Shown here in pieces: positions 1 to 11,670 of a stretch of DNA of 64,000 nucleotides. The stretch is from Symbiodinium natans (Eukaryota; Sar; Dinophyceae; Suessiales; Symbiodiniaceae), in NCBI GenBank assembly GCA_905221605.1, contig CAJNDS010002188.1, positions 184,001-248,000 on the forward strand. Direction: 5' to 3'. The stretch's first letter is position 1. Each line of letters starts with the position of its first letter. A model generated the notes under the pieces. That model had not been told where the DNA came from. It made no database searches and saw only the letters and a list, made by a program, of their open reading frames with translations. A program made the position numbers and the translations under genes.

Positions 1-80
1 GACGCAGCGCATCGAGGAGCTCCTTGGAGCGAAACGCCACCGTGAGCAGTGACTAGGTTGGGTTTGTGGAGCGGGGTTAG

Positions 81-870
81 GTGCCGCGAGCATTCCGCGG
101 ATGCGGTGGTTGGTGGCACGTTGTTTGGCTTGCTTTCTTTCTCTCTTTTCATTGGGGTGAGGCGTGCCATCCAGGACCTGTCCGGCAATCAGGTAGGTTT
201 CAGGTTGGCGCCATTAACCCGACAGGGTTGAATGGAAAGGCCTCTGTTCTTTCAACGATCCATCCTGGCATCTGGGGCATATCTGAGACTCATCTTTCAG
301 CCCAAGGCTTGCGCCAGTTTAGGCAAGGTCTGCGTTTGAACCAGGCCCCATTCACGTTTCTCCCGGGGGCCCCGGCGCCCCTGCGTACCGGAAGCCAAAC
401 TTCAGGTGGATACACAGGAGTCGGCTTTGCATCTTCATATCCCGTCCGGGCATCCCCGACCGGGTGGCACCAGGATGTGTGGAATACCGCACGCGTCCAA
501 TTGGCCTCTTTTTACGTGGCTCCTTTTTGGGTCCAAGGGGCAGTGGTTTATGGCTACCCGGCGGACCAAGCCAAGACGCACGTTCTTCTAGATGCGGTCA
601 CTGAGCGGTTGGTGCTTAACTCTCGCGGCCCGAGGTTTGTTGTGGGTGACATGAATCTCCTGCCTCAACAGCTTGAAGCTGCCCACCCCGAATGGTGCCA
701 GCATGGGTTTCGTGAAATTCAGGCGGTCGCGGCAGCGAGATGGGGCTGGCAGGTGCAGTCTACATGCAAGCATGCCACTCAGAAAGACCACCTGTGGGTG
801 TCACCTGAGCTTGCCTCCATGCTGTGCGAGGTGCAGGTGCAGCATGACGTTTTTGCGGACCCATGCAGTG
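81..870 (+). pseudogene. Endonuclease/exonuclease/phosphatase-like domain of the LINE
   Basis: This is the target-nicking endonuclease part of the retroelement. Visible motifs are NPTGL near residue 46, SETHL (the ISETH-type catalytic Glu region), VVGDMN (the Asp/Asn metal-site motif) and KDHLWVSPEL (DHxxVS-type). In order and spacing these match the APE-like endonucleases of non-LTR elements. The canonical terminal SDH motif is not clear. Near 865 the homologous sequence jumps to another frame, reading VGTFLGGQAMLSRFCW, so the domain's end is broken by an indel. The first ATG is used only as a convenient start; an upstream in-frame start beyond the window cannot be excluded. Confidence 0.8.
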
Positions 871-2655
871 CTGGTGGGCACGTTCTTAGGAGGTCAGGCC
901 ATGTTATCGCGGTTTTGTTGGCGCATGCCCCAGCCTGCGCTTGAACCGAAGGCAAAGGTGCAACCGCTGTCGACGCAGCCAGCCGTGCCATTGGACACAT
1001 CTCGCCCTTCACAGGCCTACTCTTCCTTGTGGCGTCAGTATGAGGACCGATGGTCCGACGACAGAAGCGCGCGACAAATCGAGCCCTTGACTGAGGCCCA
1101 ACGTGGCCGGGCAGCCACCCTGGATACCAAACTTGTTCGCACGGCTCCCGTACCGATGACTAAGGGCAGGCATGGTGAGGCCGAGGTAACCTTCTTTGGT
1201 GGGGATTGGTGGTTCGGTCGGTGGTTCAAGCATCTTCGTCGTTTGCAGGCCTACATGCAGGTCGCGTGAAGGCCGAGCCGAAGCCCAAGCCAATCGGTGG
1301 CGCGCTGTTCGCCGAGCAGCAGGTTTCAAACCGTCGTTTGCAGAGTGGTGGCTATGTCGCAAAGTTCGCATGGCTGGGGATCCAGACAGGATGCCTGTCA
1401 ACCCGCCAGGGGCCCAGTGTGCGCAGCAAATCTTTCAGACGTTCGAGGCTTGTTTCCGTGACTTGGAAAGCCAACTTAAGAAGCACACGCGCAAACTGGC
1501 GCAGCAGCGCCGGGTGGACAATCCATCTTTGATTTTTCGGGACATGAAGCCTGATCAGGCTGAGCCGGTAGAGACCCTTGTCTCAGGCACCAAGGCCAGA
1601 GTCCAGGAAGTGAGGGCTGATGAGGGGTTGGTGGTGCTTGATGGTTCGCCGGCTTGGGTGCCAGAGCTTCCGTTTCATGTCGGCGAGCGGGCGCTTGAGG
1701 TGCATCACACAGAGGAGGAATGTTTGTGGGGCGACGTCGCAAGCCTGCGCCCGAACGACTTGGTGCGCCAGGACGTGCTGCTCGGGGACCTCCCCCAAAT
1801 CTTCCAAGCCTTCGCCAAAGAATGGATTCAAAGGTGGATCCGGCCGGACCACTTGGAGGCGCATAGGTGGGACGGCCTGTTGGCCAGCTTTCCGTTGCCC
1901 CAAGGCCGACCTATGGTGCTCCCGCCCATTTCTGAAGAGACATGGCGAGCGACGGCGCGGGCGAAGCGGTCTTCGGCAGCCATAGGGCCTGACGGCGTGT
2001 CACGCGATGACTTGTTGCGCCTTCCCTCGGATCTTGTGCAAGGCATGTTGGCCATTTACCAGGAAGCCGAGACCACCGGCAAATGGCCTGAACAAATGCT
2101 GGTAGGCATAGTGGCAGCGTTGGCAAAAGTGCCACACGCCAGGGAGGTGACGCAGTACAGGCCAATAACGGTCTTGTCGTTGTCATATAGGGTTTGGGGG
2201 TCTATCCGCGCGCGTCAGGCGCTGGCCTATCTCCGGGGAGTGGTGCCTGACACGCTGTGTGGCAACATGCCGGGGAGGGCTGCGGCTACCATTTGGTGGC
2301 AGCTTCAGGCAGAGGTGGAGCGTGCGCAAGCCCAGGGCTACGTTCTGGCAGGGGCTGCCCTTGATTTGCAGAAAGCCTTCAACACTTTGCCCAGGGTGCC
2401 AGTTCTTGCTCTTGCCGAGTTGGTTGGCCTCCCGGCTGGGTTGGTGAGAGGTTGGTCCGGCGCTTTAACTGGGGTGCAGCGCAGGTTTAAGGTACGTGGT
2501 TCCGTCGGTCCGGCCTTGCTTGCCAATGCAGGCTTTCCAGAAGGCGATGCCATGTCCGTTGTCGCCATGGCGCTGGTTGACTTAGCACTCCATCATCATA
2601 TAGCAGCACAGGTGCCTCTTTCCAAAGTCATTTCCTTCGTGGACGACTGGCAGCA
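870..2655 (+). pseudogene. Linker and reverse transcriptase domain of the LINE (frameshifted)
   Basis: From about 870 to 1265 the linker reads in one frame (WRQYEDRWSDDR...). From about 1265 to 2655 it continues in another. The reverse transcriptase core is clear. There is an AAIGPDGVSRDDL segment, then QYRPITVLSLSYRVW. Motif A is ALDLQKAFNTLPR with the catalytic Asp. Motif B is GFPEGDAMS. Motif C is ISFVDDW, an F-x-DD form of Y-x-DD. All three catalytic Asp are therefore retained, although the frame breaks just after motif C near 2653. Decay is thus recent enough that motifs survive. Role: copying the element RNA at the nicked target. Nothing suggests that this copy is still active. Confidence 0.85.
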
Positions 2656-3191
2656 TCCCGGAGGCAGTCCAAGCCACCAAGGCCTTTGCGCAATCCTGGG
2701 ACATCGCGCTGGATGAGTCTAAAACTAAGGTCTGGGCGACAACCGCGGAAGCCCGGAAGGCACTTCGAAACCAAGGTTTCCAGACCACGCTGGATGCTCG
2801 TGATTTAGGGGGCCATCTGTCCTTCTCTAAACGTGTATCTGTCTATACCATCACGACCAGGATTAAATCAATGCAGCCCCTCTGGCCGCGGCTTCAGCTG
2901 TCACCTGCCCCCTTTGAGCAGAAGCTTCGTGCGCTCTCAGTGGCAGCCTGGCCACGCGCGCTTCATGGCATTTCGGTTGTTCTCTTGGGGGATGGGCACT
3001 TTGACGGGTTGCGTAGTGCGGCTGTGCGAGGGCTAGGGGCCAAGCGGCCTGGGCTCAACCCAGCTGTTTTGTTGGGGCTCACTGTTTATCCGGTGGCCGA
3101 TCCTGCCTTCTTTGCGCTTCTTTCCACATTCAGAGATCTTCGAGCCCATGGGTCGCAACAGTGGGCCAGTTGGCCGATCCCATTGCTGTGA
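2652..3191 (+). pseudogene. RT thumb/connector segment of the LINE
   Basis: After a one-base shift near 2653 the reading continues IPEAVQATKAFAQSWDIALD, then ESKTKVW, the usual region after the FVDD motif where LINE reverse transcriptases carry a conserved D/E-x-K-T. It stays open to a stop at 3191. Near 3160 the homologous reading switches frame again, to VGQLADPIAVRALP. No further domain is recognised here. The segment has no plausible independent function. Confidence 0.65.
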
Positions 3192-4959
3192 GGGCACTTC
3201 CTGTAGGCACGGGGCCGGTTTCGGTTTGGTTGGGTAGGTGTAATGCGGTGGGTTTGGCTTGGAGGCCCGAAGTGCAGATGCTGGAGGATTCACTGGGGGC
3301 TTTTGATCCTTGGGCCACCTCCATGCAGGAGGTTGAGCTGCGATTGGTTCGCGCATGGCAGGGATCCATCGCATCCCGCGTGCAGCATTGGCGAGGGTTT
3401 GCAGGGTTGAGACAGGCTGATCCTGTCCTCACGCGCAAGCTTACAGCCCAGTGGCCGGCTGAGGACAGGGCCTTGATACGCATCACGCTCACAGGGGCCT
3501 TCTTTACAGAGGATGCCTTGCGCCACATTGGAGGCGGCGATTCGCCATTATGTCCCTTTTGCAGCGTGACGGCGTTGAGCATAGGGTTTGGCGCTGCACT
3601 GCTTTCAACCGCGAGCGCCAGCAGGCCCTTCGGGGGAGCACTTTCACTTTCGAGGACTTACCGCCGTGCCAGTCCATGCATGGTTGGTGCATGCAGCCGC
3701 GTGAGCTTGACGTGCTACAGCAAGAACTGCTCGGCATACCGTGCTTGCTTTGTGATTTTCAGGTGCCGCATTCGGCAGAAGATCAGATCGACTTGTTTAC
3801 CGATGGGTCATGTTTGCTTCCAAGAGAACACCGCCTGCGTTTGGCAGCTTGGGCTGTCACAGTTGCGGCCCCCGTGGGCGAGCCAGCAGTCATCCTTGCA
3901 GCAGGGCCGGTGCCAGGCCTTGTGCAGACTGCCTATCGCGGCGAGCTGTCCGCAGTTCTGTCTGCCCTCAAGTATGCGCAGGCCTCAGGACGTAGGGTTC
4001 GCCTTTGGAGTGATTGTCTGGGGGTAGTTCGGGGTGTTCGGGGGTTGGTTGAGGGGTCGGTTCGGCTCGTTAGGCCAACGGCGCGAAACGCCGACCTTTG
4101 GCTGCAGGTCCGAGACATTTTGTGGGAATATCCTGACCGTTTTGGGGGCATCTTTAAGGTTCCAGCGCATGAGGCATTGGGGGAGGATGCCACTTTCTTT
4201 GAGGAATGGATACGCCACAACAATGATCAGGTCGATGGGGCAGCGAAGCAGGCCAATCGCGCGAGGCCACAGCGGTTCTGGGATATCTGGGATGAGGTGC
4301 GTCGTGACGTGGCGTACCAGCAGCATGTGGGCAGCATCGTCTTGGGCCTCCACAGGGCCATCGGACGTGCTTTGTGCAGGGCAAAACGCAAGCAGCGTGA
4401 GCCGGCTGACGTCGAGCTGCAGGTGGTGCCACCTGTGCCGGATGAAAGATCTCTGACGTGCCCCGTGGTCCCTGAGCGAGATTTGGCCACTGTTTTCGCC
4501 AAGTTTGGAAGGCCTTATGTGATGGTCTTAAGCAACTGGCTCCGTTTGGTCACTGGCGCTGGTGGCGTTGTAGCTGCTCGACCCCGCTGGGTTTCTCTGG
4601 CACAACTTTACCTTGCATTCCGACGTGCCACGGGAATGGAAATACCATTTTATAGGCAGTCTTCGAAGGCATGGTACTCAACGGCCCCAGGGCCAGAGGA
4701 GATGTTGCGTAAGGTTCCCCTAGGTCGGCGAGCAACTTGGTTTTTGACCCAGGTCAAGGCCGTGGTCAAAGCTGCTGGTGGAAACTGGTACACTCAGGAG
4801 ACCCGGCCGTCTTCTGCCATTCTCCAGTGCCGCCTCCTTTCCGTCTACATGCGCTTCCCGGCAGAGCAGTTGGAGGCTGTGGAGTCGCTTTTGGCAGCAA
4901 GGCTGGGACGTGAATGCCAACGACATGATCGCAGATGGGCTGCCCTAACTTCGTTGTGA
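3161..4959 (+). pseudogene. CCHC knuckle and RNase H domain of the LINE
   Basis: The segment first reads PVSVWLGRCNAVGLAW... up to CPFC near 3558. There the frame slips by one base, and QRDGVEHRVWRC follows. Joined by eye, this is a C-x2-C...H-x4-C zinc knuckle. The long open stretch from 3559 to 4959 contains RNase H: IDLFTDGSC (first Asp), YRGELSAVLSALKYA (Glu), LWSDCLG (second Asp) and HNNDQVDGAAKQAN (last Asp). The four acidic active-site residues are present. The region after about residue 250 (PRWVSLAQLYLAFRRA...) is not recognised. In LINEs RNase H removes the RNA template during second-strand synthesis. Confidence 0.8.
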
Positions 4960-5091
4960 TCGCTTTGATTTATGATTTCGTGTTTCTTGGAGCATCGAGG
5001 CTTATTCCTGGTCTTTCGCCCAAGGCGTCGGATTGGCGCAAGCGCCGCCATAGTTGCTACGCTTGAGCTGTTATGGAAAGGGTGGAAAGGG

Positions 5092-5350
5092 TGTAGGGTT
5101 TTGTGGGGTTTACGGTTTTTGTTTGTTTCAAGGGTTTGGGAATGTTTAGGGTTTTATTTAGAGTTTAGGGGTATGTAGGGTTTAGGGCTCAGGGGTGCTT
5201 CGGGTTTAGGGGTCTTTAGTTCTACGGGTTCGGGGTTTTAGGAAAAAGGTTTAGGGGTATTCAGGGTTAGGGTTTAGGGGTTTTCAGGGTTCATGGTTTT
5301 TTTAGGGTCTAGGGTTTAGGTTATTTTTGGGTTTCAGAGCTTAGGCGGTT
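5092..5350 (+). repeat. Degenerate interstitial TTTAGGG repeats
   Basis: The sequence is built from imperfect TTTAGGG-like words (gtttaggg, ggtttaggg, ggggttttagg) over about 250 bp. It starts about 50 bp after the end of the retroelement tail. TTTAGGG is the plant-type telomere repeat, also reported in dinoflagellates. The degeneracy argues for an old interstitial tract and not an active chromosome end. Confidence 0.75.
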
Positions 5351-6733
5351 TTAGGGCTTGCTCCAAAGCCCACAAAACGGACGTCTCAACGCCACGCGGT
5401 AGTAGGCCTGCACCACCCAGCGCAAAAGAACCGGAGCCGGCTGGAAACCCGGTGCTCCAAGGAATAGGGGTCAAAATTGCCACATCGCGAAACCAGGTAT
5501 GAGCTGTGAGGTCACATTTGGCATCTATGTACCCTTTGTGCAAGGGGGGGCTCCCGGGTCACTCATTGGATTCAGGGAGACCCCAGTGAGTCCTGAAGGT
5601 GGAGCGGAGGAGTCCCATGAAAAGGAAAGGGCCAAATTTGCACTCTGGCAAAAGACTGTTTCCCGCAAGTGTGCAAGAGGTGGCCGACCTCCCGGCCCAG
5701 GACCTCCAGGCCTATGCCGTGGAGGCAACGACGGTGATGGTATGGTTTTGGAAACCAGCCAAGGGTTCCTCCACGTGAGGGACCAAGCGCCCCAAAACTG
5801 GGGGTTTTTGGGATTCCCACACCGAAGGAGGTTGACCTCCCTGGATGTAGCAAACTGGAGGCCCGGGCTACGCCTTTGTCAACAGTGCCCCTTTTTTTTC
5901 TTTCCTCTACACAGCTGGATGAAGGACGACCAGCCGGTCCTCCACGAAATGGTCAGGGAGTGGGTCGCAAAGCACTTCCGTCCCAGCTTGAGCGGCCATC
6001 CTGGTGGAAGAGCCCGACAAGAGGGGGAAAGAGCTCAAGGTCATCTAAGAAATGCCAAACCCATGCCATGGGCTGACGAGAGATTTCCACTGTCACAGCA
6101 GGCTCAAAACTCCAGGTCTTGGCTTCCCTCCCAGGCCCAAGAATTGTTTCTTGCACCTTTGCTTGGGCTGACATTTCTCACGCAAAATGCCCCTCCTCGT
6201 CGCGATCTTGCAATCAAGACCAAGCATACCATTTGCACCGTTCACCACTGACGTGTACACAGGACCAAGCAAGGGAAGAGGCACTCCTCAGCAAGCACAC
6301 GCGTCGACGCTGCCCTCGAATAATGCGAGACCACGCTTCATTGTAATTAACAAGCAGGAAGGAGGCCTTGCCGTCATTCCCATTAGTCATCATTAATTTG
6401 TCCATTGCGACGCCCCGCGCACTCGTAAGGGGTACCTCAAGCTGGAATGGTTTGGGAGCCCTTCTCACACGGAATGCAGTGAGGAACCCACGCTTTCTTC
6501 TCAGCTCCAAGCTCAAACTTCTGAATTATGCAGGCCTCGGGCAAAATCTTCTGCTGATCACAGCAAAGCACGGGCTGTTGTAATGCTTCACGTGTAGCCA
6601 AATGGTCCTGCGACCATTCATCCTACTGACCACCCACAATCATGTGATCCAGCCGCAAAGTTGCCTTTGGTGTGGGGCCCCCGAAGCAAAGGAGACCAAG
6701 TTATAAAGTCAGGAGAGCCCGCGTGCCAACAGG
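5351..6733. other. No confident gene; possible intron border near 5925
   Basis: A plus-strand open frame spans 5499-6251, but it has no recognisable domain. The stretch at 5850-5880 can be read as GGPGYAFVNS, reminiscent of an RRM RNP1 motif as in Mei2-like proteins. It is followed by a pyrimidine-rich tract ending ctctacacag at about 5912, which looks like a splice acceptor. This is suggestive only, because the flanking translation does not continue as an RRM. Nothing else is recognised up to the assembly gap. Confidence 0.25.
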
Positions 6734-6833
6734 NNNNNNNNNNNNNNNNNNNNNNNNNNNNNNNNNNNNNNNNNNNNNNNNNNNNNNNNNNNNNNNNNNN
6801 NNNNNNNNNNNNNNNNNNNNNNNNNNNNNNNNN
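6734..6833. other. Assembly gap (100 N)
   Basis: Exactly 100 consecutive N bases. This is a conventional placeholder for a gap of unknown size, so the order and distance of the sequences on either side are not proven. Confidence 0.99.
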
Positions 6834-8935
6834 GATATTCTCAAAAAAATTGTCGAATATTCAGATCCCGGATTCGAAATATGGAGACGATCTATCCGGC
6901 TCAGAGCTTTCGATTCGGATATTTCTGTTCCCAAAAATTCCAATTCTCTAAGATCTTCATCGAGAGAGATTGATTAATTCGTCAATTTGAGAAGGGGAAA
7001 TTTTCAAAGGCTCTGGGATTTGTATATAGGTCGAATTTGATAGAAAGAAATTAGACAATTATGGTCAAAAAGATATTTCCAAAAAAAATATTCATTTGCC
7101 CATATCTTCCATAATAAAGAAACAAAAGAGAATCATACTCTCCATGATATATATAAGAGATATCTTCGATAGAGGGAAATAAAAAAGAAAAGATGGAGGA
7201 TATCGATTCGGTGGCGTATATTTAAAATCCATCATCTCTCCCAATTCCCGACGGATCTCAATGATCAATCAAAGATAAATAAGAAAATAAATAATCGAAA
7301 ACAATTCATCGAAGGAAAAATCTTCTAAGTCAGAATAGATAAATCAGAAATCATTCGTTGAATGAGAAGTATCCAATTCATAATGCCCAAATCAGAATGT
7401 TTTATCATCATTCCACAAAAATATTTTCTGAGGAATAATCATCCTGATGAAATATATACGATCCAAGACATTATAAAAATAATATAAATTCATGAATAGA
7501 ATATTGCCGTCCCATCAAGATCAATAATATATCCATATTGGAATATACGATGAGTCTGAATTACCATCTTCAAATCTCATTATAAATCGAAATTCAAAAG
7601 ATATGTCCATGATGAATTATCATCCCTTCTCTTGGGATGATGATCAATCAAAGAAAAATATTATTCAAGAACATATATCCTCCTTTCTCGAATCCTCTTA
7701 TATTCTCGAATACGAGGGATTCATATCCAAGATTCTCAATACTATATCGGTTAGATAAGAATTGATTCTAATATTTCCATTCCATCCATCTCGTATTATT
7801 AGACGATTCTTCGTGAGCGGCTTATTATGGTATTGCCATCATCATTGTCCTCCCAAATATCGCACGTGCCTTCTCGGAATATGGGACGATGGCGGCTCTT
7901 GTCCCTTGATCATCCTCCCCCCGAGTTATAATGAGCCTTCGTAGGACTTAGAATACGTCTTCGTAGGAATTATAATATCAAAATATATCATTTGAGATCA
8001 GAAAATTTCATCTCCTCCTCTGTTGAGATCTATAATAGATGGGATATCAAATCATCCATTACGATAGATAGAAGAGATCCACGAATCTTTTAAACATTAT
8101 TGATGAGAGGATGAATGATATATCATATCATAATGATCATAATCATTAATAGAATGGGAATCTATATTAGAATTCCTAATATCAAATCATTATCAATCTA
8201 AAGATAAGATTGATAATGACATAAGATCTTCTTTGAGAGAGATTCATGTTCCCTATAGAAGACAAGAGACAAATAATATTATCCTCGAATCAGATATAAT
8301 GAGAAACTACGATATGGTATTTGCATATTCCCATCACCCTTGTCCCCAATATATATGAAGTTAGCGTGTCCGTCTCGTTTTGGTGGGAATAATATGATTT
8401 GAAGAGGAAAGGGGGTCCAGGCCATATATATGGATAGTGAAATTGATGGGTAGTGCTTGCTTTCGCATGAGCGATGCCGAACGAAAATAAGAGGCATCCG
8501 AATCAATCTTGCCCCAACTAATACGTGCCGCCTGCAATCACGAGTATTAAAAAAAATCACGAGTACAATATCATCATCATTATTATCGTGATTAGTCAAA
8601 TCAAAGAGGTTGTTCATTCGTCTTGAGACGTTGTGAGTCTTCCCACATCAGATATGGTGAACAATACTCATTAAAACCATTCACAAAATCCTAACTTTAA
8701 ATTAATTAGAATGAGTGAACCATATTTAAATTACAAACGAAAGAAAGAAGATATGAATGTAATATTCTTTTCCTTATATTTTTAATAAGATTCATGGGGC
8801 GTTTATAAAATACGTTCATTTATCCCCATTCATTCACATATTTTCTTCTCTTTATTCTCACGCTCATACACTTCATTAATTCGCTTCGTAATGAAAAGTG
8901 AAAAGAAGTAATTGAAATACACCTTATGACTCTGG
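6834..8935. other. AT-rich anomalous block, no gene recognised
   Basis: About 2.1 kb of very AT-rich sequence made of short recurring words (gat/atc, aatcat, tcttcg). It begins directly after the N gap and ends at the edge of the first copy of the 1.55-kb tandem repeat. Composition is sharply different from all other sequence in the window. The longest open frames (7762-7944 plus, 8279-8617 minus) show no known domain. It could be a foreign or organellar fragment, an AT-rich mobile element, contamination, or poor gap-fill consensus. The last reading is helped by the fact that the first bases of the adjacent repeat copy carry more differences from the other copies than the rest does. Confidence 0.7.
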
Positions 8936-9854
8936 ACACTTTCTCACTCGAGAGCTTGCAATCATACGAGATTTGTTGCGAATATTGTCCTGAGTAACCC
9001 CACCAAGTGGAAGCCTATGGCTGCTAACCTACTCCTCGCCCGTATTTATCCACAACTCAAGTTATTCTTCCTGCTGCTTGCGGATGAGGAGGAAGAGGGG
9101 AGGAGGAAGTAGTGCAATAAGTTGAGCTGAGCTCGGATCTGATTTCCATATTGTTTCTAAGGATTCGTAGGCATTTCCATCATTGCAATTTGGGAACTTA
9201 CCAAGTGGTGCCTGAGATATCATTCGTTCCAACCCCTAAGCACAGATACACAAAAGAAACCGCAACACCTTCGACCGAACGGCGACTTTCCGCGCACAGG
9301 CAGAAGATGAAGCCCCGACTCGCTACTTCGGCCCCCCCCCCCCCATGGTCAGCGATTGCTAATTTAGCGTTGTTGTCTTCCATGTTGGATACATGCTGTC
9401 CATTTAAATAGAATTAGCTTTGGGCATCTGTACACGAGTGCAAAATGATTGGCCTACGACAAAAATTCCTTTGGAATAGTAGACGTGGCGATCGGTCGTG
9501 CCGCGGTAGCCATGGTACTCAAAGTAGTTGCCCTCATATACAGCTAACCCGAAACCCTAAACCCAAGACCCTGGTCAGGGATTCTGTGTCGGGGTTTCAA
9601 AACAACTCTTCCAAGACCAAGTGACCAGGTATCTGACTAAGTCTGTGGCGCCACCGATGGCTTCACCATCACTTTGAGGCTAAGATTCAAAAATCAAGAA
9701 ATATGGAAGATTCCACCTCTAGATTTGAAGCGAAGTCTCAAAAATCAAGCAAGCACGGAATACACCGTCTCTCAATAGATCTCAATTGTGTAGAATGCAA
9801 GAATTGCGGTATCTACATATATTCATCTAAATTTAGATTTTGAAGATGATCAAC

Positions 9855-9960
9855 ACCCTAATTAAACCCTAAACCCTAAACCCTAAACCCTAAACCCTAA
9901 ACCCTAAACCCTAAACCCTAAACCCTAAACCCTAAACCCTAAACCCCAACCCTAAACCCC
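9855..9960 (-). repeat. CCCTAAA array, tandem unit 1
   Basis: About 13 near-perfect CCCTAAA words, the telomere-type repeat, inside the first 1.5-kb unit. It ends in a variant accccaaccc. Confidence 0.95.
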
Positions 9961-10086
9961 ACAGCAAAAATCATGGGAACCGGCTGGGACGTCCGTCCTA
10001 AGCCGGAAGGTCCATGGTCCCAAGAATCCTGGTACAGCTTCCTCGAAGCCCAAACCGTGACCGGGCCCCTCACCCGAAACGCTATA

Positions 10087-10109
10087 GTTTAGGGTTTAGG
10101 GTTTAGGGA
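10087..10109 (+). repeat. Short TTTAGGG array, unit 1
   Basis: Three TTTAGGG words on the plus strand, about 130 bp from the CCCTAAA array and in the opposite sense. The two tracts therefore face each other within the unit. Confidence 0.9.
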
Positions 10110-11387
10110 TAAGCCCCAAACGTTCGACAACTCTTCTGGGACGCCTCTTCCTGCGACTTGCCCTTCTTCTGGCCTGTATCTGCCTCCGAGGCCTCCGCGG
10201 AAAACGGCTTTTGCTGTTTTTGATATTCGGTTGTTGTGCTTAGGGTTCGGGTTTTTTCAGAGTTGGGGCTTGCTGGTTGCTTTTGATTTCCACAGCTTTC
10301 GGGTGAGAAGTGTGCACGTGAAGTTGGATCCGAAAAAGCTGACTCTGGTGCCGAGGTGTGATGATTAACGTCTTGGCGAACCCGCCACCTGAGGGGGCAC
10401 GCGGCAACAACTGCGAGAACAGTGTGAGGCAGAAGAGATCGACCCCTTGTTATTGCCCAGGTGTAGAGCAGGCTGCGGACACTTTCTCGAGAGCTTGCAA
10501 CCATGTGGGGCTTGTTGAAAATATTGTCCTGAGCAACCCCACCAAGTGGAAGCTGTGGCTGCAACCCTGCTCGCCCGCATGTATCCACAACTCAAGTTAT
10601 TCTTCCTGCTGCTTGCGGATGAGGAGGAGGGGAGGAGGAAGTAGTGCAATAAGTTGAGCTGAGCTCGGATCTGATTTCCATATTGTTTCTAAGGATTCGT
10701 AGGCATTTCCATCATTGCAGTTTGGGAACTTACCAAGTGGTGCCTGAGATGCCACTCGTTCCAAACCCCCTAAGCACCGACAAACAAAGGAAACCGCAAC
10801 ACCTTCGACCGAACGGCGACTTTCCGCGCACAGGCAGAAGATGAAGCCCCGACTCGCTACTTCGGCCCCCCCCCCCCATGGTCAGCGATTGCTAATTTAG
10901 CGTTGTTGTCTTCCATGTTGGATACATGCTGTCCATTTAAATAGAATTAGCTTTGGGCATCTGTACACGAGTGCAAAATGATTGGCCTACGACAAAAATT
11001 CCTTTGGAATAGTAGACGTGGCGATCGGTCGTGCCGCGGTAGCCATGGTACTCAAAGTAGTTGCCCTCATATACAGCTAACCCGAAACCCTAAACCCAAG
11101 ACCCTGGTCAGGGATTCTGTGTCGGGGTTTCAAAACAACTCTTCCAAGACCAAGTGACCAGGTATCTGACTAAGTCTGTGGCGCCACCGATGGCTTCACC
11201 ATCACTTTGAGGCTAAGATTCAAAAATCAAGAAATATGGAAGATTCCACCTCTAGATTTGAAGCGAAGTCTCAAAAATCAAGCAAGCACGGAATACACCG
11301 TCTCTCAATAGATCTCAATTGTGTAGAATGCAAGAATTGCGGTATCTACATATATTCATCTAAATTTAGATTTTGAAGATGATCAAC

Positions 11388-11520
11388 ACCCTAATTAAAC
11401 CCTAAACCCTAAACCCTAAACCCTAAACCCTAAACCCTAAACCCTAAACCCTAAACCCTAAACCCTAAACCCTAAACCCTAAACCCTAAACCCTAAACCC
11501 TAAACCCCAACCCTAAACCC
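11388..11520 (-). repeat. CCCTAAA array, tandem unit 2
   Basis: About 16 CCCTAAA words in the second unit. The same flanks as unit 1 and a length three words longer account for the length difference between the units. Confidence 0.95.
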
Positions 11521-11647
11521 CACAGCAAAAATCATGGGAACCGGCTGGGACGTCCGTCCTAAGCCGGAAGGTCCATGGTCCCAAGAATCCTGGTACAGCT
11601 TCCTCGAAGCCCAAACCGTGACCGGGCCCCTCACCCTAAACGCTATA

Positions 11648-11670
11648 GTTTAGGGTTTAGGGTTTAGGGA
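11648..11670 (+). repeat. Short TTTAGGG array, unit 2
   Basis: Three TTTAGGG words, the counterpart of the tract at 10087, again facing the CCCTAAA array. Confidence 0.9.

Larger units (their letters stand above)
1..5092 (+). mobile_element. Decayed LINE-type (non-LTR) retrotransposon
   Basis: One plus-strand element runs through this stretch in the order AP-endonuclease-like, reverse transcriptase, CCHC knuckle, RNase H. This is the layout of RNase-H-bearing LINEs. The reading frame changes about five times, near 865, 1265, 2653, 3160 and 3558, so no intact polyprotein remains. The GEACHPGP...NPTGL opening resembles retroelements I know from Symbiodinium-like genomes. The window starts inside or just upstream of the element, so the true 5' end is not visible. 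The 3' tail after the stop at 4959 has no poly(A). It carries a small hairpin, GGCGC-AA-GCGCC, near 5036. Degenerate TTTAGGG repeats begin about 50 bp later. The 3' boundary given is approximate. Confidence 0.85.

Noticed and set aside
5036-5055. Intrinsic transcription terminator
   Set aside because: A GGCGC-AA-GCGCC hairpin is present, but there is no T run and the context is eukaryotic. It is better seen as part of the LINE 3' tail.
5850-6080. Mei2-like RRM exon
   Set aside because: GPGYAFVNS fits an RNP1 motif and a good acceptor follows, but the sequence around it does not continue as an RRM, so it was kept only as a remark.
6834-8935. Organellar (mitochondrial or plastid) insertion
   Set aside because: AT-rich composition would fit, but no conserved organellar protein motif was seen in any frame, so I left the origin open.
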